Below, one piece after another: positions 7,257-16,218 of a stretch of DNA of 64,000 bases. Source of the stretch: SAR202 cluster bacterium bin90 (GTDB lineage: Bacteria; Chloroflexota; Dehalococcoidia; Lucifugimonadales; JADFKI01). The stretch covers positions 1 to 64,000 of the forward strand of contig MPND01000011.1 of NCBI GenBank assembly GCA_002238855.1. The letters are read 5' to 3'. The notes beneath the pieces are model-generated. The model had not been told where the DNA came from. It did no database searches and saw only the letters and a list, made by a program, of their open reading frames with translations. The translations under genes and the position numbers were made by a program. Numbering within the stretch: position 1 is the first letter of the stretch; the number at the start of each line of letters is the position of its first letter.

Positions 7257-9056
7257 ATGCCAGCATTCACCACCCGACCCGTCGTCATGAGCGCCAGGGG
7301 CGTAGTTACCTCCGGCCACTACCTCGTATCCTCTGTCGGATTCCAGATGCTCGCGCGCGGCGGCAACGCCATAGACGCAGCGGCAGCGATGGGCATCTGC
7401 GAGACACTGCTTGAGCCGCAGTCCTGCGGCATCGGCGGCGAAGTCCCCACGCTGGTATATATCGCGAAGGAGCGCCGCACATATTCTGTATCCGGCATGG
7501 GCTGGTCCGCCGAGGCGTTCACCATCGACTGGTGCCGCCAGAATGGTATAGACCTCATTCCGGGAGACGGCTACCTGCCCGCCTGCGTCCCAGCGGTAGT
7601 CGGCACATGGACGACCGCGCTCGCTCGCTGGGGCACCATGAGCTTCGCCGAGATAGTGCAGCCCACGATAGACCTCGCAGAGAACGGATTCCCGCTCTAC
7701 GACGGCCTCCGGCAGCGCCTCGCCTCCGACTATGCCAAGTACACCGAGCTGTACCCCACAACCGGCGAGATATACTTCCGCAACGGCACCGCCCCGCAAA
7801 CGGGCGAGCTAATCCGCAATCCCGACTTTGGCGCGATGCTGCGCTCCCTCTGCGCCGCCGAGAAGCAGGCGCAGGGCAAGGGACGCATCGCCGGCATCGA
7901 AGCCGCCTGCGACGAATACTACAAAGGCGCGGTCGCCGAGACGATCATCCGCTTCATCAACGACAACCCCGTCGAGGACGCGAGCGGCATGGCGCACAAG
8001 GGCATGCTGACCGCCGAAGACTTCGCCGAATGGCACGCCACCGTCGAGCAGCCCGTATCCCTCGAATACAACGGCTTGGACGTCCACAAATGCTCCACAT
8101 GGACACAGGGCCCCCTCTTCCTTCAGCAGCTTGCCATCCTGAATACGATGGATGTCGGCGCGCTCGGCCACAATTCCGCCGACTACCTGCACACATGGGT
8201 GGAATCCGCCAAGCTCGCATTCGCTGACCGCGAAGCCTACTACGGCGACCCCGCCTTCGACGAAGTGCCCATCGACCTGCTGCTCTCCGACGACTACGCC
8301 CAGAAGCGCGCAGGGCAGATCGGCGCAATCGCATCGCGCGAGCTCCGCCCCGGCGACCTCGGCGGCGGAGCGCCTGACTACACCGCAATCGGCGTCGCAG
8401 AGGACAACCGCGCCGCCCTAGGCGTAGCCGCCCGTGAAGTACGCGATCTCGGCCTCGGCCACGCCCACATCGGCGACACCACACACCTCGATGCAATGGA
8501 CGCCGAGGGCAACATGGTCGCGGCAACTCCCAGCGGCGGATGGCTCGGCACCTCCCCCGTCATCAAGGGGCTTGGCTTCCCGCTCGGCACGCGCGGCCAG
8601 ATGTTTTACCTGAACTCCGACCGCCCCAACGCGCTCCAGCCGCGCAAACGCCCGCGCGCCACCCTGACGCCAACAATGGTCACGCGAAATGGCGAGCCGT
8701 ACATGGCTTTCGGCACACCCGGCGGCGACTCGCAGGAACAGTGGACGCTCCAGTTCTTCCTGAACCACATCGAATTCGGCATGAACCTGCAGGAGTCCCT
8801 CGACGCGCCCACCGTCCACTCCACGCACTTCCCATCGTCCTTCTACCCGCGCGCAGCATACCCAGCCCGCGTCGTCGCGGAGTCCCGCATCCCAGCGGAT
8901 GTGCGCCGCGAACTCGAACGTCGCGGCCACGAAATCGAGCTGACCGGAGACTGGGCTAACGGCAAGGTCATGGGCATCCGCTGGCACGCCGACAAGGGCG
9001 TCATCGCAGGCGCAGCATCCGCCAAGAACTCCATAGGCTACGCGATGGCACTTTAA
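7257..9056 (+). CDS. Gamma-glutamyltransferase family protein (Ntn hydrolase)
   Basis: The 599-residue protein matches the whole length of the gamma-glutamyltranspeptidase family. It opens with the family start ARGVVTSGHYLVSSVG, ARGGNAIDAAAA and SCGIGGE, and has the autoprocessing site GDTTHLDAMD, where Thr408 would become the N-terminal nucleophile of the small subunit. The segment PRATLTPTMV and GTPGGDSQEQ follow as expected. No signal peptide is visible, so a cytoplasmic enzyme cleaving or transferring gamma-glutamyl (or a related acyl) group is likely. A strong ribosome site lies 8 bases before the ATG. The gene stands alone. The family is certain, the substrate is not. Confidence 0.88.
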   Translation: MPAFTTRPVVMSARGVVTSGHYLVSSVGFQMLARGGNAIDAAAAMGICETLLEPQSCGIGGEVPTLVYIAKERRTYSVSGMGWSAEAFTIDWCRQNGIDLIPGDGYLPACVPAVVGTWTTALARWGTMSFAEIVQPTIDLAENGFPLYDGLRQRLASDYAKYTELYPTTGEIYFRNGTAPQTGELIRNPDFGAMLRSLCAAEKQAQGKGRIAGIEAACDEYYKGAVAETIIRFINDNPVEDASGMAHKGMLTAEDFAEWHATVEQPVSLEYNGLDVHKCSTWTQGPLFLQQLAILNTMDVGALGHNSADYLHTWVESAKLAFADREAYYGDPAFDEVPIDLLLSDDYAQKRAGQIGAIASRELRPGDLGGGAPDYTAIGVAEDNRAALGVAAREVRDLGLGHAHIGDTTHLDAMDAEGNMVAATPSGGWLGTSPVIKGLGFPLGTRGQMFYLNSDRPNALQPRKRPRATLTPTMVTRNGEPYMAFGTPGGDSQEQWTLQFFLNHIEFGMNLQESLDAPTVHSTHFPSSFYPRAAYPARVVAESRIPADVRRELERRGHEIELTGDWANGKVMGIRWHADKGVIAGAASAKNSIGYAMAL

Positions 9057-9103
9057 TCTCTCTGTTATTCCTGACAAAGTATCGATGAGTTTTGGAGGAA
9101 GCC

Positions 9104-9835
9104 TTGAAGAAACTAGAGGCAATTGGCAAAGCAGGTAGGGAAGATTGTGATTTTCCAATATACAAGGATTTGCAACTTTCAATGGTAATGCTGCAAGGCT
9201 GGTTTAACGACCAACACGACTGCTTCAAACTATTCTTCAATGCTATGACTTGTGAGGAGAAGACTTATCTGTTCACGAATAAGAGCTATCGTGACTCAGT
9301 AAAGGCGAAATATAGAGAGTTTTGGGACACCGGCAAATTTGATAGAAACTTGAACTCAGAAAGAGGAGTGCATAAACGCCCGAATCTGCTCAAGTACGGA
9401 TTCGCATACTGGATTGCTTGTGTATTCAATGCAGTAAAGGAAGCTGGCAATCTTCAGGCGGTGGTTAAACAGTTAAATTCTGTCGAGAATGCTCACGATA
9501 AGTTCAAGCCCTGGTACAGAGTTAAGCGAGTTCGCGGCTTGAACGCCGCCGATGCAGCACGAATTCTCGCAAGATACGGCTATCTGAAACCAGAGTCAAG
9601 ACCACTTCTTGCAAGAGGTGCCTTGAGGGGTGCAGCAATAATATTGAACGACGAACAATCTTATAAAACCGTCGATATGCTGGAATACGAATATGCAGAA
9701 GAGACTAAGCGCATTGCCCTGGAACAGAAGGCGGCCGAATATATCGTCAAGCATTTTCCCTTCTCAGGTGAGTTCCAAATGGAAATGGGCGAGAGTTGGT
9801 TCTGCAACGACGTGCATAAGAATCACAGTTCCTGA
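9104..9835 (+). CDS. AT-rich orphan protein of unknown function
   Basis: I do not recognise this protein. I chose the TTG at 9104 because GGAGGA lies 4-5 bases upstream; the frame opens from a TTG at 9092. The product is about 243 residues, basic and aromatic-rich, with no signal peptide or membrane segment. The stretch VRGLNAADAARILARYGYL near residue 145 has the feel of a helix-hairpin-helix or small DNA-binding helix pair, but that is a guess. Base composition and codon use are clearly more AT-rich than both neighbours, which suggests recent transfer. It lies between two ordinary housekeeping-type genes with no mobile element visible beside it. Confidence 0.65.
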   Translation: MKKLEAIGKAGREDCDFPIYKDLQLSMVMLQGWFNDQHDCFKLFFNAMTCEEKTYLFTNKSYRDSVKAKYREFWDTGKFDRNLNSERGVHKRPNLLKYGFAYWIACVFNAVKEAGNLQAVVKQLNSVENAHDKFKPWYRVKRVRGLNAADAARILARYGYLKPESRPLLARGALRGAAIILNDEQSYKTVDMLEYEYAEETKRIALEQKAAEYIVKHFPFSGEFQMEMGESWFCNDVHKNHSS

Positions 9836-9856
9836 TAATCAGGCTAATAGCTTTCA

Positions 9857-11041
9857 ATGCTTCCCGAAGCCTTCGCAGACAACGCAGCATTTGCGCTCTT
9901 CTACGCGCTCGGCGTTATTGCGGCGTCCTGCACAATCGCCTTCCTCGCAAACCTGATTCTCGGTCAGGTGCTTAACCTGCTCGTTAAGCGCCACGAGAGC
10001 CCTCTCAGGTCAATCGAGATTCGCATCATCGGGGCGCTCCGCCTTCCGGCCGCACTCGTGATCATCCTCATCGGCACGCGGCTCGCCCTTACCTCGCTCT
10101 CGCAGGCGTCAACGCGATCACTCGGCTTCATATCGAATCTGGATCAACTGGGACATACCGCGTGGCTCGTCGCCGTCGCCGCGCTGGTCTGCTACGCAAT
10201 ATCCCGCCTAATCAGGGCGATAATGCGCTGGTACAGCGCCCGCGTCCCCCACGACACCCGCACCGCGCTCAACACCGCCATCTGGCCCATCCTCATCCGA
10301 ATATCGTCCATATTCGTCTTCGCCCTCGGCACGCTCGTCGTACTCGACATTCTCGGCATCCCGATTACCCCGCTGCTCGCAGGTCTGGGCATCGGCGGAT
10401 TGGCGGTCGCCCTTGCAATCAGCCCCACCATCGCCAGCTTCATCGCCGGAACCTATGTCGTTGCCGAGGGAAACATCAGTGAAGGCGATTATGTGGAAAT
10501 CGATGCAGAGAGGGCAGGCTTCGTCACGAGCATCGGATGGCGCAGCACAGTCCTTCGCAGCAGGTTCAACAACATGATTGTCGTCCCCAACAACCTGATT
10601 ACCGAGAGCATCGTAACCAACTACACCACGCCAACGCCCGCCATTACCGGCATCGTGGAGTGCGGCGTCAGCTACGATTCAGACTTGAAGAAAGTCGAGC
10701 AGGTCTCCCTGGAAGTGGCGCGCCAGGTTGTCGAGGAATCCGACGACGCGAACAAGGAATTCGAGCCGCTCTTCCGCTTCTTCGAGTTCGCCGACTCCAA
10801 CATCAACTTCCGCATCATCTTCCAGGGCGCCGACCGCGTCGCAATGTTCGCAATCCAGCACGAAATCATCATGAGACTCCACGCACGCTTCAACGAAGAA
10901 GGTATCGAAATCAACTACCCCGTGAGAAAACTGACGACGGTCCTGCCGGACGAAGACCTGCCATCACCATTGAAGGAAGCGGGCGAACTCGACAGTCAGG
11001 CTGAATCCGTGCCCGCGGCAAGCACCACTGACGACTGTTAA
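9857..11041 (+). CDS. MscS-family mechanosensitive channel
   Basis: The 394 residues hold several N-terminal membrane helices (about 12-35, 58-78, 95-125) and the MscS core: the pore-lining helix region PLLAGLGIGGLAVALAISPTIASFIAG (about 172-200; quoted in parts, Gly/Ala-packed), then the beta domain with EGDYVEID, GFVTSIGWRSTVLRSR and VVPNNLI. A cytoplasmic alpha-beta domain ends at about residue 355, followed by a short polar tail. It should release solutes on hypo-osmotic shock. The ribosome site before the ATG is weak. It converges on the minus-strand gene at 11060. Confidence 0.9.
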   Translation: MLPEAFADNAAFALFYALGVIAASCTIAFLANLILGQVLNLLVKRHESPLRSIEIRIIGALRLPAALVIILIGTRLALTSLSQASTRSLGFISNLDQLGHTAWLVAVAALVCYAISRLIRAIMRWYSARVPHDTRTALNTAIWPILIRISSIFVFALGTLVVLDILGIPITPLLAGLGIGGLAVALAISPTIASFIAGTYVVAEGNISEGDYVEIDAERAGFVTSIGWRSTVLRSRFNNMIVVPNNLITESIVTNYTTPTPAITGIVECGVSYDSDLKKVEQVSLEVARQVVEESDDANKEFEPLFRFFEFADSNINFRIIFQGADRVAMFAIQHEIIMRLHARFNEEGIEINYPVRKLTTVLPDEDLPSPLKEAGELDSQAESVPAASTTDDC

Positions 11042-11059
11042 CTGACAACTGTAAACTCG

Positions 11060-11476
11060 TCAGCACTCCCCAATCACGGTCACAATCTCGCCCGTGCCCT
11101 CATACAGCCGCCAGAAGTTGTCGGTCGGCGCGTGAATCACCGTCCACTCCTTCTTGCCTCGCACGTGATGATCGTCGGTAACAGGCGAGTTCATGAAGAC
11201 AGCGGTAAATTGAGGATCGCCCTCCAGGTACGCGGGACCATTACTGCACCCCGTCCGCAGAAACTCGCGCACTCGCTCGATAGCCTGCGCCCTCGAAAGC
11301 GTCGGCGCATTTGCGGTAGCGTTAGCGTCGCGCGTCTCCTTCGACACCGCTATCTGTCGCTCGATCCCCGGCACGCGCACGCCAGAGCCCACAAGCACCA
11401 GGAAGATAGCGCCGCCAATGAACAACACCCACAGCAGCGGGTATCGGATGCTGTATATCTCTTCCAGCAGTCTCAT
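11060..11476 (-). CDS. Small single-pass membrane protein, unknown
   Basis: A longer open frame overlaps the permease gene upstream, so I take the ATG at 11474-11476, which gives 138 residues and leaves 29 bases after the permease stop. One membrane helix lies at about residues 14-33 (PLLWVLFIGGAIFLVLVGSG); the remainder (about 100 residues) is soluble, with a Cys in RTGCSNGPAYLEG and a terminal GEC. I do not recognise the family. Its place as the last gene after the ABC permeases suggests co-transcription, but nothing in it points to a transport role. Confidence 0.6.
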   Translation of the reverse strand: MRLLEEIYSIRYPLLWVLFIGGAIFLVLVGSGVRVPGIERQIAVSKETRDANATANAPTLSRAQAIERVREFLRTGCSNGPAYLEGDPQFTAVFMNSPVTDDHHVRGKKEWTVIHAPTDNFWRLYEGTGEIVTVIGEC

Positions 11477-11505
11477 AGCCACAGAGATAACCCGGCTGAT
11501 GACGG

Positions 11506-12486
11506 CTATATCTGGCGCAGGCGCGGGTCCCAGCGGTCGCGCAGCCAGTCGCCGATGAAGTTGAAGGAAAGAACCGTCAGGAAGATTGCCATTCCGGGGA
11601 AGAACGCCACCCACCATGCCGATCCGAGGTACTCGCGTCCATTAGATATGTCAGCGCCCCATGATGGCGTAGGCGGCGGAACTCCCGCGCCCAGGAAGGA
11701 AAGAATGCTCTCGGAAAGGATGGTGCTGCCCACCTGCAGCGTCGTCGCCACTACCACAGTGTTTGCGACCGCAGGCAGCAGGTGCTTAACCATAATGCGG
11801 AATGTTGAAGCCCCCGCAATCGTCGCAAGCGCAATGAAGTCGAAGTTCCGCACTTGTAGCGTCTGACCGCGCACCAGACGAGCAATTCCCGCCCATGAGC
11901 CTAGCGCGAGCACGAACGCGACCACAACGAAACTCTGACCCAGCACGAACACAAGCGCAATCGCCAGCAGAATATACGGGATCGCATTGAACACATCCAC
12001 CACGCGCATAATGCTCTCGTCGATTATGCCGCCGTAGTAGCCGGCTACCAACCCGACTGTGGTGCCGAAGAGCGTTCCGATTGCGATGGCGATGGCAGCG
12101 AGACTGAGCGACAGCCGCGCCCCAAAGATTATCCTGCTTAGCAGGTCGCGCCCAAGCTGGTCCGCTCCAATGATGAAGTAATAAACCTCACTATCCCGCC
12201 CCAGGGGAATGCCATTCGTGTTGCAGGTTTCGAACTTGTTCGTAAGCTGCCCCTCTTCGCATGCCGGGTACCATGCAGGAGACGCAAGAACTGCGCGCAG
12301 CTGGTCCTCTTCCGGTTCGTATGGCGCAATCTGCGGCGCAAATACCGCGCATATTGCCAATACGGAAAGTATGATTATCGGGATTAGGGGCCAACGCCGG
12401 AACACATAGAAGGCTCGAGCAAGCGTTGACTCTCTATTGCTGGCCTCGAGGTCAGCGATGGTCATCTGTTGTACTGGTGTAGTCAA
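11506..12486 (-). CDS. Peptide/solute ABC transporter permease, DppC/OppC type
   Basis: The 326-residue protein has the OppC N-terminal helix (about 30-50), a periplasmic loop with GADQLGRDLLSRIIFGAR that is the family hallmark, and the binding-protein-dependent permease domain with five more helices. The EAA loop that docks the ATPase appears as GIARLVRGQTLQVRNFDFI. The C-terminal NFIGDWLRDRWDPRL is typical. The periplasmic insert (about 60-105) has two Cys and is longer than usual. It lies downstream of the DppB-type permease (75 bases) in an operon whose first gene is the binding protein. No ATPase subunit is encoded here. Confidence 0.92.
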   Translation of the reverse strand: MTTPVQQMTIADLEASNRESTLARAFYVFRRWPLIPIIILSVLAICAVFAPQIAPYEPEEDQLRAVLASPAWYPACEEGQLTNKFETCNTNGIPLGRDSEVYYFIIGADQLGRDLLSRIIFGARLSLSLAAIAIAIGTLFGTTVGLVAGYYGGIIDESIMRVVDVFNAIPYILLAIALVFVLGQSFVVVAFVLALGSWAGIARLVRGQTLQVRNFDFIALATIAGASTFRIMVKHLLPAVANTVVVATTLQVGSTILSESILSFLGAGVPPPTPSWGADISNGREYLGSAWWVAFFPGMAIFLTVLSFNFIGDWLRDRWDPRLRQI

Positions 12487-12561
12487 TGCCGGGTCCTCAG
12501 AAAATTCCTCAGGTCAGTTTCTTAGGCCCAGGTCCTTAGGCCAAGTTCTTATGCCAAGTTC

Positions 12562-13509
12562 TTAGGAATAACGAATCCGCGGGTCTATGAATGCGTACAG
12601 TATGTCAATCAGGAAGATCGCAAACACATAGAGCAGCGTGAACACTAGAACCGCCCCCGTCATCAGAGGGAAGTCGTTATTGATAATGGCTGTGTAAGTC
12701 ATCTGACCCAGGCCTGGCCACGCGAACACAGTTTCTGTCACGACCGTGCCCCCGATGAATCCGACCAGGATCAACCCCGCGAAAGTGAGGGGCGGTATCA
12801 GCGCGTTCCTGAACGCATGCTTCCAGATGACCTTGTTCGTGCTGACGCCCTTTGCCCTCGCAAGTTTCACGAACTCCGAGTCAAGCACCTCCAGCATCGA
12901 CGACCGCACCAGGCGCATCAGCCCGGCTGATGCCAGCCACCCAAGTGTTACCGCCGGCATGGGGAAATACTTCAGACGCTCATAGAAGTTGGTCGCATCG
13001 TGCCCACGCGTTCCTGAAGGTAGCCAGTCAAGGGTTACCGAGAACACGAGAATCAGCATGATGCCTAGCCAGAACGGGGGCAGCGCCTGTCCGAATACGG
13101 CAAATGTCCTGCCGATCACATCCCAGATTGTGCCGCGCTTCACCGCGGACAGTATTCCAAGCGGGATGCCTGTGATGAGCACGAACAGCACAGCGGACAG
13201 GCCCAATTGCAAGCTGGCGGGCGCGAACCCTGCCACCATCTGCATCACCGGCTTGCCGGTCTTCAGCGAATCGCCGAAGTCTCCTTGGAAGAAGCCTTTG
13301 CCTATCCAGATGGCATACTGCACGATCACCGGCTTGTCGAGGTGGAACTGCTGGCCCCAAGCATCCCACTGCTCAGGAGAAACATACCCCACATTCAGCA
13401 TCACGTTGCGCGGGTCGCCTTGTAGCCTGGACAGCGCGAACACCACCAGTGTCGCTGCGAATATCGCAAACACCAGAAAGAGCAGCCGTCTCAGAATAAA
13501 GACCTTCAT
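12562..13509 (-). CDS. Peptide/solute ABC transporter permease, DppB/OppB type
   Basis: The 315-residue protein starts with the usual MKVFILRRLLFLVF helix and has six membrane segments, the LDKPVIVQYAIWIG loop and the EAA motif (VKLARAKGVSTNKVIWKHAFRNAL, cited as LARAKG). It ends with the FIDPRIRYS signature of OppB-type permeases. It pairs with the DppC-type subunit downstream. The 147-base gap after the binding-protein gene contains a stable hairpin at 13572-13611. Confidence 0.92.
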   Translation of the reverse strand: MKVFILRRLLFLVFAIFAATLVVFALSRLQGDPRNVMLNVGYVSPEQWDAWGQQFHLDKPVIVQYAIWIGKGFFQGDFGDSLKTGKPVMQMVAGFAPASLQLGLSAVLFVLITGIPLGILSAVKRGTIWDVIGRTFAVFGQALPPFWLGIMLILVFSVTLDWLPSGTRGHDATNFYERLKYFPMPAVTLGWLASAGLMRLVRSSMLEVLDSEFVKLARAKGVSTNKVIWKHAFRNALIPPLTFAGLILVGFIGGTVVTETVFAWPGLGQMTYTAIINNDFPLMTGAVLVFTLLYVFAIFLIDILYAFIDPRIRYS

Positions 13510-13571
13510 TGTGTTCGAACCCCGGGGATGCCGTTAGGCACAGTAGTAAATTCGGTGTCGATATAGTGCTT

Positions 13572-13611
13572 CGCGGCGTCCCACTAACAATACATTAGGC
13601 AGGACGCCGCG
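13572..13611 (-). terminator. Intercistronic hairpin between binding protein and permease genes
   Basis: A perfect 10-bp GC-rich stem (13572-13581 with 13602-13611) closes a 20-base loop. No T run follows on the minus strand. Such a hairpin after a binding-protein gene commonly protects the upstream message or partly stops transcription, so that binding protein is made in excess over permease; that use here is inferred. Confidence 0.6.
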
Positions 13612-13656
13612 TCTAATTTCAGTAATCTGTCAATCCAATTATGGACAGGAACAGTC

Positions 13657-15900
13657 TTAGTTCCTGTTCGCCGGCACGATCGTCTCGAACGAGTTAGGAA
13701 GCTCATACGGAGCGAGGTTCCAGCTCTCAACCGTGTCCGGATTGAACCCGATGAGAACAGGTACTTCAACAGTACCGGTAGACAGTGTCATGTCGTACGC
13801 CCAGTCAAGGATCCCCTGGCGCGTGGCGAGGTTCTCGTCCGAACCCTTCTGCTGCACGCGAGTATCCTCGCGGTTCTGCCACCAGCGGTTGTCCTCGATG
13901 CCAGGGTTCCAGCCACCGGCGGGAAGCGGCCACAGACCACCACCCGGCAGCGTGCCGCCACCCTCGCCAAGCCTACCCTGCTTGCTCGTCGGGCCCCAAC
14001 GCGTCATCCACGGCACGTGTATCTCGCGACCCAGCATTGTCGGGCGGCGCGATGAATACTGTGTGCTGTCAATGTAAGGCTCAAGATCAAGGTTCTCTTT
14101 CCACTGTCCTACGACGGCTTCGCAGACCTCAAGCGATGTGCCATTGCCCTGTGAGCAGAAGAACTCGAACTCGAAGCCGGGCTCCACGCCTGACTCTGCA
14201 AGAAGCGCCCGCGCCTTCTCCGGATCGAATGCGTAACTCCAGCGGTCCTGATACTCAGGGTGCGTCTGGTGATACGTCTGGCCGGGGAACGCCCCGCCAT
14301 AGACCGCGCCACCGTAACCACCTGTAACCGACGACGCGATAAGCTCGCGGTCGATCGCGAAAGCGAGTGCCTGGCGGAATGCCTTGGCGCTCTGCATACG
14401 AGGCGTATCGTAGGAGAACCGGTCCGTGTCGGTGTAGTCGAAGCCTACAGCGCCCTCTTCAAACCGGGAATCGAAACCGTCAAATTCGTACATGCCGCTG
14501 AAGTTGGCAACCTCGCAACCCGCGCCAGGCGTGTCCTGGATAGCGGGGTCGCTGCGGTCAATACCCACGCACTCCAGGCGGGGGTCGCCAATCCACGGGT
14601 ACTTGTCGGAGGGTATGAAACCCTTCCGCATTATCGGCTGACCGGACAGATCTTGCTCGCCAAGTGTCGAGTTCGGCGGGTATTTGAACGCCCATAGGTT
14701 GCCGGAGAAGTAGTAGAAGTTTCCGTTAATTGCGTCAAGGCCCTCGTGGAACTTGAAGCCCTCGTCCTCTAGCCGTCCTACGTCCTGAATGGACGCCATT
14801 GCGATGTCCGCCGCCCCTGTCTGGAGCATCGCGGAACGCTGCTGCGCCTCATTCGCCTGTACAAAGATCAGCCTCTGGAACGGGGCAGACTGCCTCCAGT
14901 GGTCAACACGGGCTACCGAGTTTATGCGCTCAGCGGGCAGCCACTCTTCGACTACGAAGGGACCTGAGCCGTGCGGGAATCCAAAAGATCCGTCCGCATT
15001 GCCTGCAGCTTCCAACTCATCGTTGTATGCCTTGGACTGCATCCAAATAGCATCCTGGCAAATCGATGAAGCGTCCTGCAAACCGTCCGAGCGGAACGCC
15101 CGGTTCTCGGCTACTACCACATAGTCGCTCTCTGCGCGCCACGGCTTGTAGTACTCATAAGCCTGCGACGAGTTGGAGTGCGCGGAGTTCGTGTTCTCCG
15201 AACCTGCGTCATTGAAGGACCACGCAACATCCTCGGCGGTCAGAGGACCCATCTTCACGAGTCCGTCCGGCTCTGCGCGATAGAAGTCGATGCCCTCCTG
15301 GATGAACACCCTGATGATGCCCTGGTCGTCCGGATTGGACAGGTCCGCATCGTCGAAGTTCTCCAGTGCCTTTCCGTCCATCTTCACCGTGCTGCCGTCC
15401 TTGCCCGGAAGCTCCCACTCCCAGCCGGTTGCGACGAACGGCGCGTGGCAAGCCTCACCCGTCGAGCGGATCGGGTTGCCCTGGTCGTCATATGTAGGTT
15501 CCCAGCCCAGCAGCGGCTCCTGGAAGCCGAAGAAGCCGTGGAACAGAACGTCGGGCCATGTGCCCTTCACATTGCGGAACTGAGGCGTGCCAACATTGTC
15601 GAACGCCACAGTGATAGTTATTGCTGCCTGCTCCGTAGGAATGGCAGGTGCGGGCGTGGGCTGCACCGGTGCAGCGGTTGCTGCCGGAGCCGCCGCCTGT
15701 CCGGATGGTGCTGCCGTGGCAGCCGGTGCCGGTGCTGCGGGTGCTGGCGCTGCCGGAGCGGGTGCTGCAGGTGCGGGTGCCGCCGGCGCGGGTGCCGCCG
15801 GCGCGGGTGCTGCAGGCGTTTCATCTGCGCCACCGCATGCCACCAGTACCATCGCCACTACCGCGACCAGTCCCAACAGCCAAAAGGCTTTACTCTTCAT
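13657..15900 (-). CDS. ABC transporter substrate-binding lipoprotein (SBP_bac_5 type)
   Basis: I start at the ATG 15898-15900, which has a G-rich ribosome site just upstream; an ATG four codons earlier lies inside that site. The product is 747 residues: lipoprotein signal with LVAC (Cys22), a tether of about ten Ala-Pro repeats (about 28-80), then a large extracellular solute-binding domain of family 5. It is 150-200 residues longer than DppA/OppA, a size seen in other uncultured-lineage relatives. Features of the family include AEDVAWSFNDA and FRQALAFAIDRELI. First gene of an operon with two permeases, so it should deliver a peptide-like or other organic solute to them. Confidence 0.9.
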   Translation of the reverse strand: MKSKAFWLLGLVAVVAMVLVACGGADETPAAPAPAAPAPAAPAPAAPAPAAPAPAAPAPAATAAPSGQAAAPAATAAPVQPTPAPAIPTEQAAITITVAFDNVGTPQFRNVKGTWPDVLFHGFFGFQEPLLGWEPTYDDQGNPIRSTGEACHAPFVATGWEWELPGKDGSTVKMDGKALENFDDADLSNPDDQGIIRVFIQEGIDFYRAEPDGLVKMGPLTAEDVAWSFNDAGSENTNSAHSNSSQAYEYYKPWRAESDYVVVAENRAFRSDGLQDASSICQDAIWMQSKAYNDELEAAGNADGSFGFPHGSGPFVVEEWLPAERINSVARVDHWRQSAPFQRLIFVQANEAQQRSAMLQTGAADIAMASIQDVGRLEDEGFKFHEGLDAINGNFYYFSGNLWAFKYPPNSTLGEQDLSGQPIMRKGFIPSDKYPWIGDPRLECVGIDRSDPAIQDTPGAGCEVANFSGMYEFDGFDSRFEEGAVGFDYTDTDRFSYDTPRMQSAKAFRQALAFAIDRELIASSVTGGYGGAVYGGAFPGQTYHQTHPEYQDRWSYAFDPEKARALLAESGVEPGFEFEFFCSQGNGTSLEVCEAVVGQWKENLDLEPYIDSTQYSSRRPTMLGREIHVPWMTRWGPTSKQGRLGEGGGTLPGGGLWPLPAGGWNPGIEDNRWWQNREDTRVQQKGSDENLATRQGILDWAYDMTLSTGTVEVPVLIGFNPDTVESWNLAPYELPNSFETIVPANRN

Positions 15901-16218
15901 CTTTCCCCCCATATTTTACCTGCGACCATCACCGCCGAATCCCAGATATGGCTCACATTGCCCATCATTAGATGATGTCGCGAAATCTGTTCGCATCCTA
16001 GTAATGATATTCGGCAATTTCTAATGGTATTCAAGCGTATCAAGAAAGTCAATGAATTATTTCACAAAGTCCAATACACCGCATCGTATCGCCCTTCTTG
16101 CCACTTCCGCAATGATTTCATTAGGCAATAGATAGACATCCAGAACTACCCCGTCATGTATCACCTCATGCATCGCCTATAGATAGACCTTATGCCGCAC
16201 GAATGCTAATATTAAGGC
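15901..16218. promoter_or_regulatory. Divergent intergenic region between the ABC operon and lepA
   Basis: This 318-base gap separates two divergently transcribed units, so it must hold at least two promoters. It is more AT-rich than its flanks. I see no convincing operator repeat or riboswitch and cannot place a promoter with confidence. The G-rich ribosome site of the binding-protein gene is at 15901-15910. Confidence 0.35.

Noticed and set aside
14260..15975. Plus-strand ORFs opposite the binding-protein gene, some with Cys-rich ends
   Set aside because: They are complements of the Ala-Pro repeat tract and of conserved binding-protein sequence.
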